Of a stretch of DNA of 64,000 nt, positions 6,682-15,330 are shown piece after piece (position 1 is the first letter of the stretch; each line of letters starts with the position of its first letter). The DNA lies in NCBI RefSeq assembly GCF_020832325.1, contig NZ_JAFIEU010000045.1, forward strand, positions 1 to 64,000. The letters are read 5' to 3'. The stretch comes from Lunatimonas sp. (GTDB lineage Bacteria; Bacteroidota; Bacteroidia; Cytophagales; Cyclobacteriaceae). A program made the translations under genes and the position numbers. The notes under the pieces were generated by a model, which was not told where the DNA came from, searched no databases, and saw nothing but the letters and a program-made list of their open reading frames with translations.

Positions 6682-7641
6682 ATGAAATCTTTTCTGAAAA
6701 ACCTCCTTCTCTTTGCCAGTCTGTCGGTACTGTTCGCTACCCTCCTACAGTACCCCATCGACCAAGGCCTTCGGAAAACCGACTTTCACCTATTCCACGA
6801 CTGGAATCGTATCTATCGTGGCCCTTTAGATGCTGAGATCCTCATTATCGGTTCCTCCCGGGCCAAGCACAACTATTCTGTACCGGTACTGGAGGGAACC
6901 CTTTCCATTTCCGCCTATAACCTCGGCGAGGCAGCGCAGAAATCCTATATTCAGATGGCAAAACTGCGCCACTACCTACATCATCAAGCTCCTCCCAAGT
7001 TGGTCGTTTTCAACATAGACACAGACTCCTTCGAAGACCTCTCCACCCGTTCAAAAACCTATATGCCCTACCTCTCCGATTCGATAATTGGCAGGGAGCT
7101 GGCCCGCACCGGAGAGGTAACTGCTTTTATGCGTTATTTCCCCTTGGTCAAGTACTTTGGACAATTTGAAGCTGCAAAGGTTGGTTTGCAGGAGTATTTT
7201 TCCTGGCATCAGTACGAAAACCCCAAAACAAAGGGTTATCAAGCGCTACCCGGCACCTATAACAAACGGCATGTGGAAGAGGTTATACGCCTGTACCCCA
7301 AGGGCATTCCTACCCGGATAGATACCAAGGCCTTGGCCGAATGGGACCGGCTATTGGGCGAGCTAAAAGCGGCGGGAGTAGATATCCTCTTGGTGTATGC
7401 GCCGGAATACCAGACCATACAGGCGCATTACGAAGACAAAGGAGCCGTGTTGCATACGGCTCGGCAGCTAGCACTGCGTCACGGGTCAGCACTGTGGGAC
7501 TACAGTGACCACCCCATCAGCCACGACACCCGTTACTTCCACGGCGATACCCACCTGAACGATGTGGGCGCGGAGGAATTTACCCGTGTGTTGGCAGTAA
7601 GATTGCAGGAGGAACTGGGAGAAACCTTGGGTTTTAAATAA
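6682..7641 (+). CDS. SGNH-hydrolase-like O-acetyltransferase partner of the MBOAT protein
   Basis: A 319-residue protein with one N-terminal membrane anchor (about 4-22). It has a GSSR motif (57-60) holding the likely Ser nucleophile and, near the C-terminus, GDTHLN with the Asp/His pair (about D289 and H291). Such proteins work with MBOAT partners to acetylate extracellular polysaccharide. An earlier TTG start overlaps the MBOAT stop, but ATG 6682 gives a proper anchor. The 11-base gap shows that the two are one operon. The sugar substrate is unknown, and no polysaccharide synthesis genes are nearby. Confidence 0.75.
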   Translation: MKSFLKNLLLFASLSVLFATLLQYPIDQGLRKTDFHLFHDWNRIYRGPLDAEILIIGSSRAKHNYSVPVLEGTLSISAYNLGEAAQKSYIQMAKLRHYLHHQAPPKLVVFNIDTDSFEDLSTRSKTYMPYLSDSIIGRELARTGEVTAFMRYFPLVKYFGQFEAAKVGLQEYFSWHQYENPKTKGYQALPGTYNKRHVEEVIRLYPKGIPTRIDTKALAEWDRLLGELKAAGVDILLVYAPEYQTIQAHYEDKGAVLHTARQLALRHGSALWDYSDHPISHDTRYFHGDTHLNDVGAEEFTRVLAVRLQEELGETLGFK

Positions 7642-7807
7642 ACTGACTGAAAAAAAATCTGCGGAACACTGCTTTGATAAAAAGAATAATCGGTAACTTA
7701 GTCATTGAATGTTGACGCTGTTAAACCTGTAACTAAACCATTGGGTTTATAGGCTAACAAAAGTTTATCTGCTAAATAATCAGTCAAACACAAAAACAGC
7801 TTTACGT

Positions 7808-7918
7808 ATGAAAAAAGAATGGGTAAATCCGGAAATGCTTGAATTAGAAATCGCTTTTGGCATTCAATCAGGCAGCGATGTCAACTATGCAGATTTTGGA
7901 ACAGGCAGTGTTCCCTAG
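7808..7918 (+). CDS. MKKEW-family short peptide, copy b
   Basis: A 36-residue peptide MKKEWVNPEMLELEIAFGIQ, then a tail ending GTGSVP. It differs from copy c (8359) at five positions, and about 150 bases of downstream sequence are also nearly identical, so b and c arose by a recent duplication. It starts 166 bases after the O-acetylation operon. Its function is unknown; the leader-like N-terminus resembles RiPP precursors. Confidence 0.65.
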   Translation: MKKEWVNPEMLELEIAFGIQSGSDVNYADFGTGSVP

Positions 7919-8070
7919 ACGAGTCGTAAAACTAGCTAGTTAGATTTAATAACCTAGTATCTGCCTATAATTTGGATCCGTAAAGGTAGGATTTGTTTGG
8001 AAGTATGATTGGTAATCATATGCTCGACCGTATTTTATATCGGCAAAAAATTTACTTCAATACTAACCTG
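7919..8070 (+). repeat. 3' flank duplicated with peptide copy b
   Basis: The sequence from 'acgagtcgtaaaactagcta' to about 8066 recurs after copy c (8470-8620) at roughly 85-90 per cent identity by eye. It contains the 12 bp palindrome AACTAGCTAGTT. No coding content is visible. Confidence 0.7.
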
Positions 8071-8358
8071 ATAAACGCCAAACAAATCCGCCATCTCCTG
8101 CCTACTGATGCCGCCTCCAATCCGGCGGGCATAGCTGATACTTTTGGAACTTTAGCGAAGGTCCATTCAACGACAACACGCAGTACGTCAACGAACCCAC
8201 CTGAATCAGAAGGGGGCAGAGGCTTTTTCACGGATGCTCGCAGCGAAAATCAGGGGGTAACTTGGGGAAATCTGGTAATTTCCACCAAAAAATACCTCAA
8301 AAAACGCACATATATTAACTGTAAATCGGTATATTTGAAGGAAACAGTGTATTCAATT
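8071..8358 (+). repeat. duplicated unit carrying a cytochrome-gene tail, upstream of peptide c
   Basis: This block is repeated at 9049-9335 before peptide e. Its first ~80 bases match the 3' end of the dehydrogenase gene at 9536-9620: in reverse the SAMPAGLEA and QEMADL codons are readable but frameshifted. The rest is intergenic sequence leading to the promoter. The unit therefore copied a gene-end, intergenic and peptide segment as one piece. Confidence 0.8.
8330..8337 (+). promoter_or_regulatory. -7 box of peptide c
   Basis: TATATTTG fits the Bacteroidota -7 consensus TAnnTTTG exactly and ends 21 bases before the ATG at 8359. The equivalent TACATTTG precedes peptide e. A clear -33 TTTG is not seen. 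Confidence 0.55.
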
Positions 8359-8469
8359 ATGAAAAAAGAATGGACAAATCCGGAAATGCTTGAATTAGAA
8401 ATCGCTTTTGGTGATCAATCAGGCAACGATGTCGCCTACTCAGATTTTGGAACAGGCAGTGTTCCCTAG
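8359..8469 (+). CDS. MKKEW-family short peptide, copy c
   Basis: A 36-residue peptide MKKEWTNPEMLELEIAFGDQ with a tail ending GTGSVP. An open frame runs in from 7993, but the extra 122 residues translate the duplicated intergenic and cytochrome-tail sequence. The conserved start is therefore the ATG at 8359, 22 bases after a good -7 box. The 3' flank repeats that of copy b, while the 5' flank repeats that of copy e. Confidence 0.7.
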   Translation: MKKEWTNPEMLELEIAFGDQSGNDVAYSDFGTGSVP

Positions 8470-8621
8470 ACGAGTCGTAAAACTAGCTAGTTAGATTTAA
8501 TAACCTAGTATCTGCCTTTAATTTAGATCGGTGAAGGTAGGTTTTGTTTGGAAGTATGATTGATAATCATATGGTCAACGGCATTTTACAGGGGTAAAAA
8601 ATTTATTTCAATACTGCCCTG

Positions 8622-8896
8622 ATGAAATCGAGCATGACGCAAGCGATACACACTGGGATGACTATAAGCCATGCGAGATTCCATGTGATCATTGAAAAAT
8701 CAATTATAGACACATGAAATCGAGCATGACGTAACCGTCACACACTGGAATGACTATCAAACATGCGAGATTCCATCTGACCATTAAAAATCAATTATAG
8801 ACAGATGAAATCGAGCACGACGCAAGCGACACACGGAGGAACGATTGTAATACGTGCGAGATTCCATCTGACCGTTAAAGAACAAATTATAAACAG
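8622..8896. repeat. tandem repeat, three units of ~92 bp
   Basis: Units begin at 8622, 8714 and 8805 with ATGAAATCGAGCAYGACG, and a fourth is cut off at 8897. Inside each unit CATGCGAGATTCCATCTG lies about 25 bases from the next AGATGAAATCGAGCATG, which is nearly its reverse complement, so each junction can fold into a stem of about 17 bp. The whole unit is conserved, unlike a CRISPR array. No frame through it looks coding. Confidence 0.8.
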
Positions 8897-8931
8897 ATGA
8901 AATACTGAAAAAATAACCACCTATTCCAACT

Positions 8932-9029
8932 ATGAAAAAGAAGTGGCTCCCCCTAAATTCCAGGAAATGTCCATCCAAAACAACCCCGGAACGGCATTGA
9001 AGGGATTTGCTTCGGGAGGCTCTTCCTAA
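8932..9029 (+). pseudogene. MKKEW-family peptide, copy d, frameshifted
   Basis: The frame opens MKKKWLP and, as read, ends after 22 residues. Shifting by one base at the run CTCCCCCT (about 8947-8954) restores a family-like peptide: MKKKW, then PPKFQEMSIQNNPGTALKGF and a tail ASGGSS ending at TAA 9027-9029. The length of 98 bases is one short of a whole number of codons. It is a divergent member, broken by a single deletion or a sequencing slip in the C-run. Confidence 0.65.
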
Positions 9030-9048
9030 TTAGTAAAGATTAGTGTGA

Positions 9049-9335
9049 TAAACGCCAGCGAATCACCCATCTTCTGCCTGCTTATGCCGCCTCCAATCCT
9101 GCAGGCCTAGCTGATACTTTTGGAACTTTAGCGAAGGTCCATTCAACGATAATACGCAGTACTCCACGAAAACCTATCTGAATCAGACGGGGGCAGAGGC
9201 TTTTTCACGGATGCTCGCAGCGAAAATCAGGGGGTAACTCGGGGAAATCTGGTAATTTCCACCAAAAAATACCTCAAAAAACGCACATATATTAACTGTA
9301 AATCGGTACATTTGGAGGAAACAGTGTATTCAATT
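9049..9335 (+). repeat. duplicated unit carrying a cytochrome-gene tail, upstream of peptide e
   Basis: This is the second copy of the block at 8071-8358, differing by scattered substitutions. It again starts with a decayed copy of the dehydrogenase 3' end and ends at the peptide start. The intact dehydrogenase gene end lies 200 bases downstream, so peptide e may be in the ancestral position. Confidence 0.8.
9307..9314 (+). promoter_or_regulatory. -7 box of peptide e
   Basis: TACATTTG matches TAnnTTTG exactly and lies 21 bases before the ATG at 9336, the same spacing as for peptide c. Confidence 0.55.
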
Positions 9336-9446
9336 ATGAAAAAAGAATGGACAAATCCGGAAATTACTGAATTGGAGGTTAAGTTTGGTGATCAATATGG
9401 CTTTGATGGAAATCTTTCGGAAAATGATACAGGAGGCCCCTCTTAA
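9336..9446 (+). CDS. MKKEW-family short peptide, copy e
   Basis: A 36-residue peptide MKKEWTNPEITELEVKFGDQ, then an acidic tail ending NDTGGPS. It shares the first half with copy a and the FGDQ segment with copy c, while the tail is its own. Conserved N-terminus and variable C-terminus is the pattern of a leader followed by a diversifying core. It has its own promoter and terminator. Confidence 0.7.
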   Translation: MKKEWTNPEITELEVKFGDQYGFDGNLSENDTGGPS

Positions 9447-9466
9447 TTTCACTAGACTTAATCACT

Positions 9467-9503
9467 AGCTTGGGCAGCTACCTAAACTGTCGGGGCTTTT
9501 TTT
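9467..9503 (+). terminator. terminator after peptide e
   Basis: AGCTTGGGCAG and CTGTCGGGGCT pair with three G-U pairs and one mismatch around a 9-base loop, followed by seven T. It separates the peptide from the convergent dehydrogenase gene. Confidence 0.65.
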
Positions 9504-9535
9504 GATTTACATTGCTCTACTTTAAGGTTCCCAAA

Positions 9536-12500
9536 TCAACCACCCTTAATAAACGCAAGTAAATCCGCCATCTCCTGCTTACTGATGCCGGCTTCCAAGC
9601 CTGCCGGCATGGCGGATACGCCCAACGTTTGAATCTGCCGGATTTCCTCCCGCGCCAGAGTCCGTTCCACTCCGCCCGCCTGCCGAATAGACAAGGCGGT
9701 GGGTGTCTCGGAAGCTATAAGGCCCTGTACCACCTCCCCATCCCGCATTTCTATAGACCACAGGTCGTACCCATCTGCAATCGAGAGGTTGGGATCCAAG
9801 ATATCACTCAGGATATTTTCCAAGCGGCGATTACGCAGCGAGGCCAGATCAGGTCCAAATACCTGCCCCCTATCCTTACCCATCTGATGGCATACGGCGC
9901 AGTTTGCCTCGTACACTTTTGTCCCTGCCAATGCGGAACCCTCCAACGTAAGCGCCTCTGCATATTGTGCCAACACCTCTTCCCGCTCCTTTTCGTGACG
10001 GGTCAGAATCTCCCTGGCACGGGCCTTTAATGCCAAATCCTTCTGATTCATCAACTGAACCGTACGGGGCCAGCCCAGGTGTGAGGGGTGCACCACGCCC
10101 TGATCCAATGCCTCCAACAGCCCGGCGATGTATTCTCTGCTCCCCATCAGAATCGAAAGGGATGCCTCCCGCAGCTCGGGCGAAAGGGTGGCCCATCGTG
10201 TAAACAGCTGATCCTGAAACACCCCTGCCTGGGAATGGGCCAGTTGGCGCAGGGCTGCCACCTGAACCGGCAATGGTTCCACACCACCGATCCACGTCCA
10301 CTGCATCTCGTCAAATCCCGGGTCAGGACGTAGCCCCATCAATCGCACATAAACCGCCCGCTCTTCTCCACTGCGAGTCCGGTCTGTAGCCAGCACCTTG
10401 GCCCGTGCCTGTTCCTCCGCATCGAGACCAATCCGGCTGCTGCCCAGCGCCTCCACCAACTGCACCAAGGCGGTCTTTACGGTTACATCGGGATGTACAA
10501 AAAGAGCCTCCTTCAGGGCAACGAGCTGTCTGTCAGAAAACGAAATGCTTGCCAAACGCCCCCGCAATCCCTCATTCAGGCCTGCCAACAGAGGTCCCTG
10601 CCAAGGCTTCGCGGGCTGGGCGATTGCTTGGTCTACCAAATCCGCCACCTTCTCTCCCTCCATTCCCGCGATGCGGCCCAGCTTCCGCACCAAGGAGGCC
10701 CTTTCGAGAGTCCCTGCTCCAAATGCCCCCAATATGCTTGGAAGCATCGTGCGTACCTGATCAGGTGCAGCGGACAAAGCGGCCACCTGCACCCACTCAT
10801 CCGAAAGGTCTTTGTTGAGCAACTGCTGCCTTGTCTCAGCCACAGCCTGACCTTCAACCATACCCAGGGTATTTAAGAGCTGAAAGCGTACTTTGGGATC
10901 GGCGTCTGCGGACAGAGTCAGCAGTCTTTCGGTCAGCTCGGCGGACTGCGGCAGATAGGTCTCTGCCAGTCGAACCGCATTGACTCGCAGACCGGCGTGG
11001 GCCGAGGCAAGGGCAGATTGGATCAAATCCTCGGTTAGGGCACCCATACCCTCCAGGGTCCACAAGGCATGCAACCTGCCCAGCTTCCGACTGTCGTCCC
11101 GGGCCAAGCCCTGCAATTTCGGTAGCGATTCTCTATCCGAGCGGTCAATGAGGAGACGCTGTGCATGCTTTCTCCACCAAACATTGGAGTGATCCAAATA
11201 CGACACAAGCTCTTGGGTCGAGGCATCCCCCAAAGCAATGCGCCCGCTCCAATCCATTTTACCGGTACCCGTTGGCGTGATCCGGTAGATCCTGCCCTGA
11301 TCGGTACCGTTATACAGGGCGCCGGAATTTACCACTTCATCGGCCATCCACTCCGGATGCTCGATGATCTGCCGGTAATAATCCACCACATACAAAGCTC
11401 CATCGGGTCCCACGTACAGATTGACGGGGCGAAACCAAGCATCCCGAGAGGCCAAAAACTCCTCCTTCTCGAGCAGGCGACTGGCAGCGAAAGTAGCCCC
11501 CTTTGCTGCTAGTCGATCCGCATGAATCAGGTTACTTACGGGTTCGTTTACAAAAAACATCCCTTCAAACTCATCCGGAAAAGCACCACCCAAGTACACC
11601 ATGGGGCCACAGGCAGAGGTGAACACACCCACGTCGGTAAGCAGTTGGTGCTCGGGATCATCCGTGATGGCATACACCTCGGCCGCGTGTCCATGATCCG
11701 ACACCGAATGCGTGGTATTGGCTACAGGAAAATAAGGGTTCCGGCCCAGGTACTCCGCCCGCATTACCTCGTGGATGACGTGGTTGTTGTTATTGACCAA
11801 AAACCGGTTGCCATAGGCATCCCAAGTATGGCCAAACTGTGTGCGACTAGACAATAATTCCAATCCATACGCATCCGGTTTAAAACGGACGCCTCTACCG
11901 CCGGCATTTACGGGTAAACGAATTCCTTCTGCATCTGCGGGAAAGTGCACCTCACTGCCCCCATCTCCAAACAACTCCTCGAAAAGGTTGGTGGTGACCG
12001 CGGGCTCGTGACCCAGGTAAATCCAATTGTCCATGGCCAACCGGGGACTATTTACGTTATGCTGCGGATTGGAACGGGCAAATCCTGTTAACAAAACCTC
12101 CTTTCGATCGGCACGGCCATCGCCGTCGGTGTCTTCTAAATACCAAACGTGCGGCGGATCTGTCACCAAGACTCCCTGTTTCCAGCGCATAATCCCCGTT
12201 GGAAGAATCAGGCTATCGGCAAACACGGTGCTTTTATCCATGATACCATCGCCGTTGGTATCTTCCAGCAACTTCACCTTGCCGGTTCCCGTCACGTCCA
12301 AGGGGTACCCGTGCATCTCCACCACGTACATCCTGCCATATTCGTCAATTTCCATATCCACGGGATCCGCTACCAACGGCTCCGAGGCGATCAACTCGAT
12401 CTGAAAACCTTCCATCAGTTCAAAAGATCGGATTGATTGGGAAGGCAGCGGATCTGCCCGGTCGGCACCCTTGCAGGAGATTGCCAGCACCCATACAACG

Positions 12501-12607
12501 AGACTGAAGGATCTCCAAGTACAAACACCCATCCAGGCAGTACAACGGATTTGTAGGGAAAAAAGCGAAAAGCGCTGGGATAGTGGACGAAACGCAGGAA
12601 GTGTCAT
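9536..12607 (-). CDS. PVC-type membrane-bound dehydrogenase with cytochrome c domain
   Basis: The product (1023 residues) is a secreted, lipid-anchored sugar-dehydrogenase-type protein. A lipobox LAISC ends at Cys45, and a start at Met26 (12532) would give an ideal lipoprotein signal. Next come a six-bladed-propeller dehydrogenase domain (about 60-450, with DTNGDG/DTDGDG loops), HEAT-like helical repeats (about 460-880) and a haem-binding domain with CAVCH at 903-907 and a QEMADLLAF terminus. It probably oxidises a sugar or alcohol and passes electrons through its haem. It lies 49 bases after the ceramidase-like gene in one operon. The 3' end is the source of relics at 8071 and 9049. Confidence 0.85.
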   Translation of the reverse strand: MTLPAFRPLSQRFSLFSLQIRCTAWMGVCTWRSFSLVVWVLAISCKGADRADPLPSQSIRSFELMEGFQIELIASEPLVADPVDMEIDEYGRMYVVEMHGYPLDVTGTGKVKLLEDTNGDGIMDKSTVFADSLILPTGIMRWKQGVLVTDPPHVWYLEDTDGDGRADRKEVLLTGFARSNPQHNVNSPRLAMDNWIYLGHEPAVTTNLFEELFGDGGSEVHFPADAEGIRLPVNAGGRGVRFKPDAYGLELLSSRTQFGHTWDAYGNRFLVNNNNHVIHEVMRAEYLGRNPYFPVANTTHSVSDHGHAAEVYAITDDPEHQLLTDVGVFTSACGPMVYLGGAFPDEFEGMFFVNEPVSNLIHADRLAAKGATFAASRLLEKEEFLASRDAWFRPVNLYVGPDGALYVVDYYRQIIEHPEWMADEVVNSGALYNGTDQGRIYRITPTGTGKMDWSGRIALGDASTQELVSYLDHSNVWWRKHAQRLLIDRSDRESLPKLQGLARDDSRKLGRLHALWTLEGMGALTEDLIQSALASAHAGLRVNAVRLAETYLPQSAELTERLLTLSADADPKVRFQLLNTLGMVEGQAVAETRQQLLNKDLSDEWVQVAALSAAPDQVRTMLPSILGAFGAGTLERASLVRKLGRIAGMEGEKVADLVDQAIAQPAKPWQGPLLAGLNEGLRGRLASISFSDRQLVALKEALFVHPDVTVKTALVQLVEALGSSRIGLDAEEQARAKVLATDRTRSGEERAVYVRLMGLRPDPGFDEMQWTWIGGVEPLPVQVAALRQLAHSQAGVFQDQLFTRWATLSPELREASLSILMGSREYIAGLLEALDQGVVHPSHLGWPRTVQLMNQKDLALKARAREILTRHEKEREEVLAQYAEALTLEGSALAGTKVYEANCAVCHQMGKDRGQVFGPDLASLRNRRLENILSDILDPNLSIADGYDLWSIEMRDGEVVQGLIASETPTALSIRQAGGVERTLAREEIRQIQTLGVSAMPAGLEAGISKQEMADLLAFIKGG

Positions 12608-12656
12608 GGATGTATCAATTAGTGGTCTGACAATGGCTTAAAGGTGGTGCAAGGAA

Positions 12657-14006
12657 TTAATCTGCCGAAGGCGGTGTTTGTTTTCGGTTCCTCAATTCCC
12701 CGTGCAGGTAACCAAGCACCGCCTGTATCAGGTCCTGACCTGCGCGGGGGGTGAAGGCAGAAACCACATCGGTTTCGTAGCCTCCTTCGGCATAAGCGGC
12801 CGCCGTGGGCAGGTAGCCGAGCCAACCATTGGCATAGCCATAATAGTAGGTATAATCGAAGGGAGACTGATCCCTAATTTCATTGGAAATTTCACAAAAC
12901 AACTCCAGCGGTGCACTCCAAATGGCCAACTGCCCGCCTACACGTAAAAAACGAATGGGCAACCGTATCATTGGGGTACCATCTGTCGCTTTCGAACTGT
13001 ATGCAGCCAAATCTTCCGGCCACCCCAGACTCTCCTTGCGCGGTGTCAGCACGGTAACGGATCCTGATGTGAGTGAAACCTCCGAAGAAGTACCCACAAT
13101 CTGCTGGTTGGCATCTAAAATCTTATCCCCAAGTAGTACCTGAAACTGAGAAAGGTGGCCTGCACGGGGGTTCGCGTACGTACTATAGATAGGCGCAATA
13201 TTACCGGCCGCACCGTTGATAAAGAGCATGGGTGCACCGATCTTTTCCTCCACATAGGCCGCTACGATGCCAGGAGCATCTCCGCTGATTTCGGTATGGG
13301 GCTGTCCGAGCACCGTTCCGTGAATCGCGTAATTGGCCACCAATGCCAAGGGGAAATCGGTATCCCGATGATCTACCCGGATCAGTCCGATGCGCCGATC
13401 CACAGGCCCATCCGGATTAAGTCCCAAGGAGGCCTTACCGTCCGGACCAATAGCCCGTCGGTTGATGTTTGCGTTGGAATGGCCCCATCCTATGCCCAGC
13501 TTAGCTGGAACCAGAGAAGCCAAGGCCTCCTTGACCGCAGATACCAGCTTGTCCTCCACCAGCGCGGTATAATCGTGGTCCCATTCGTGCTCGTAGCGTT
13601 CACTCATAAACACCTCCGGCAAGCCAGGCGGACCTACCTCAGGTGCCGAATGGGTATGGGTTACCGTCCACCAAAGGTTCTGTGGCTCAATTCCCAGCTC
13701 CTGTTGGACACGTGCCGCCACGCGGTCGTATTCCGCAGGTGACACCAAACAGATATCAGAGGAAATCAGACAAAAGGTAGTGCTTCCATCATCCAATACC
13801 AACACCCGGTGATAGATGCGGTCGTGGATGCCGGTGGACTTGCGCGGCCCATAACCTACCAGCCATTGGGAATTCTCGGGGGTGATGTCGGTCTTGATTA
13901 CAGCGGCACGAAGTCCTTGTGCCGAAGTATGGACGTAAGGAAGCAAGTAGCAAAAAAGGAAAGTGGCCAGTGGAAGAACGGAAAGGCGGAGGAAAGAAAG
14001 GGACAT
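12657..14006 (-). CDS. neutral/alkaline ceramidase-fold protein
   Basis: A 449-residue secreted protein with a signal peptide (about 1-29) matches the N-terminal domain of neutral ceramidases: KTDITP near residue 38, the metal-site motif THTHSAP at 116-122 and NGAAGNIAP near 260. True ceramidases have a Ser nucleophile in a GDVSPN-like loop; here the loop reads GNIAP with no Ser, and the C-terminal domain is short. It may therefore act on another ester or amide, or by metal alone. It is the first gene of an operon with the dehydrogenase. Confidence 0.8.
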   Translation of the reverse strand: MSLSFLRLSVLPLATFLFCYLLPYVHTSAQGLRAAVIKTDITPENSQWLVGYGPRKSTGIHDRIYHRVLVLDDGSTTFCLISSDICLVSPAEYDRVAARVQQELGIEPQNLWWTVTHTHSAPEVGPPGLPEVFMSERYEHEWDHDYTALVEDKLVSAVKEALASLVPAKLGIGWGHSNANINRRAIGPDGKASLGLNPDGPVDRRIGLIRVDHRDTDFPLALVANYAIHGTVLGQPHTEISGDAPGIVAAYVEEKIGAPMLFINGAAGNIAPIYSTYANPRAGHLSQFQVLLGDKILDANQQIVGTSSEVSLTSGSVTVLTPRKESLGWPEDLAAYSSKATDGTPMIRLPIRFLRVGGQLAIWSAPLELFCEISNEIRDQSPFDYTYYYGYANGWLGYLPTAAAYAEGGYETDVVSAFTPRAGQDLIQAVLGYLHGELRNRKQTPPSAD

Positions 14007-14098
14007 ACGTCTACATAAGAATAACCGTCAAAAAGATAGCGGTTTCTGACCTTATATCCAACCTTAAAAAACACCAGTGGTTCAGCCCATTGTTAGGG

Positions 14099-15265
14099 CT
14101 ACTTTTCCCGTAACTCAAAAATGTAATAACACTGATAATCTTTTTCGTAATCGTGCAAGACCGCTTGATCCGTTGCATACTGTAGGTAGCGGTTTTCACC
14201 CACTCCAAGTACCAGATCTCCCGGATTATTCCAGAGAACGGGATCGCCCTCCACCCGTCCATCCCGTATGGGTATGTAAAAAACTTTTCGGGTTTCCTGA
14301 AACTTTTGCCTGGACTCGTTGTCCATTTCTTCAGACAAAAGCTTGCCATCACCACCGGTCCTGTACGCCAACAGAAACGCATTTCCCTTTCCCATCATAT
14401 TGAAAAAAGTGCCACTAAGCAGGGATTTAAGCCTGCCTGCTCGTACATTTTCCATTGTTGCATCCTCCATGGGAATGCCATGCCACACATCCGGTGGGAT
14501 TCGGGGTACAGAAATACGGTTTACCGTTGCAAACCCTTTACGGGGATCGATCTGATACAGCACCGAGTCTCCAAATAGAATGACGCTGATCAGGTCGGAT
14601 TCCCGATCGGAAAAGTACACGGGCTTGTCATTCCAGGGACTCAGCTGCCCCTGCATAAAGGCACTTTGTGCATCCAGTTTTCCGCCCTCGCGGACCTCTC
14701 CGGTTTGCACATCCATCAGGTGCACCAAGTTCAAGGTGTCAAAATAATCCACCGGATAGCGGGGAAGGATCTGCTCGCTGATATTGACCAAGGGCCACTC
14801 TTTACCGTCCAGCAAAAAAGTCGACAAGTAATCGCGAACTGCATGTGCCAGCCGAAAACGAACCTCTTGCTCAAACGGGTAATCGCGCTGTCGCACCAAT
14901 TGAAGATCGTATACAAACACCCGATTGGTGCCTACCAACACAACCTCGTCACCCACAAAGCCCGCCCGATGAAGCACCATGCCAAACCCGTTGGGGCCGT
15001 CAGCCAGCGAATTTTCAGCCACCACTTCCCCGGCGTCGTTGACCAAGTAGTAGGTTCCCTCTAACAGCTTCGCAGAAAACAGATACAAACCCTTGTCCTT
15101 ATGGTAATCCAGCAGGTTGTAGGGACCCAGATGATCAAATACCAAGGAGTCCACCAGGACAAACTCCATGGATTTGAGGACTGAATGCCCCTCCCCTGAC
15201 TGCTTACAGGACAGGTTGGACAGCAATAGGGTCAGCAGGGCGGCAAAAAGAGCGATAGGCTTCAT
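14099..15265 (-). CDS. DUF4221-type lipoprotein
   Basis: The product has 388 residues with a lipobox ending at Cys20 (LSNLSC). The rest looks like a beta-propeller (repeated short strands, LFSAKLLEGTYYLVND and similar), and its length and layout fit DUF4221. A similar gene of the same length lies at 61621. These lipoproteins are common in cytophagal genomes and have no established role. It is a single gene between the ceramidase operon and the peptidase. Confidence 0.7.
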   Translation of the reverse strand: MKPIALFAALLTLLLSNLSCKQSGEGHSVLKSMEFVLVDSLVFDHLGPYNLLDYHKDKGLYLFSAKLLEGTYYLVNDAGEVVAENSLADGPNGFGMVLHRAGFVGDEVVLVGTNRVFVYDLQLVRQRDYPFEQEVRFRLAHAVRDYLSTFLLDGKEWPLVNISEQILPRYPVDYFDTLNLVHLMDVQTGEVREGGKLDAQSAFMQGQLSPWNDKPVYFSDRESDLISVILFGDSVLYQIDPRKGFATVNRISVPRIPPDVWHGIPMEDATMENVRAGRLKSLLSGTFFNMMGKGNAFLLAYRTGGDGKLLSEEMDNESRQKFQETRKVFYIPIRDGRVEGDPVLWNNPGDLVLGVGENRYLQYATDQAVLHDYEKDYQCYYIFELREK

Positions 15266-15330
15266 CGGCAGGCGAGTTTAATGAAGTCATAATTTACTTA
15301 ATTAATTCGTTAAAACTAATTATTTAAATA

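Noticed and set aside
7646-7668. A fifth operator (ACTGAAAAAAAATCTG)
   Set aside because: Only the left arm is present; the right arm is CTGCGG, and no -7 box lies at the right distance.
7993-8469. A 158-codon open frame ending in the MKKEW peptide c
   Set aside because: The upstream part translates duplicated intergenic and cytochrome-tail DNA; the family start and the -7 box are at 8359 and 8330.
8622-8896. A CRISPR array
   Set aside because: The whole 92 bp unit is repeated, including the would-be spacers, only three units exist, and no cas genes are nearby.
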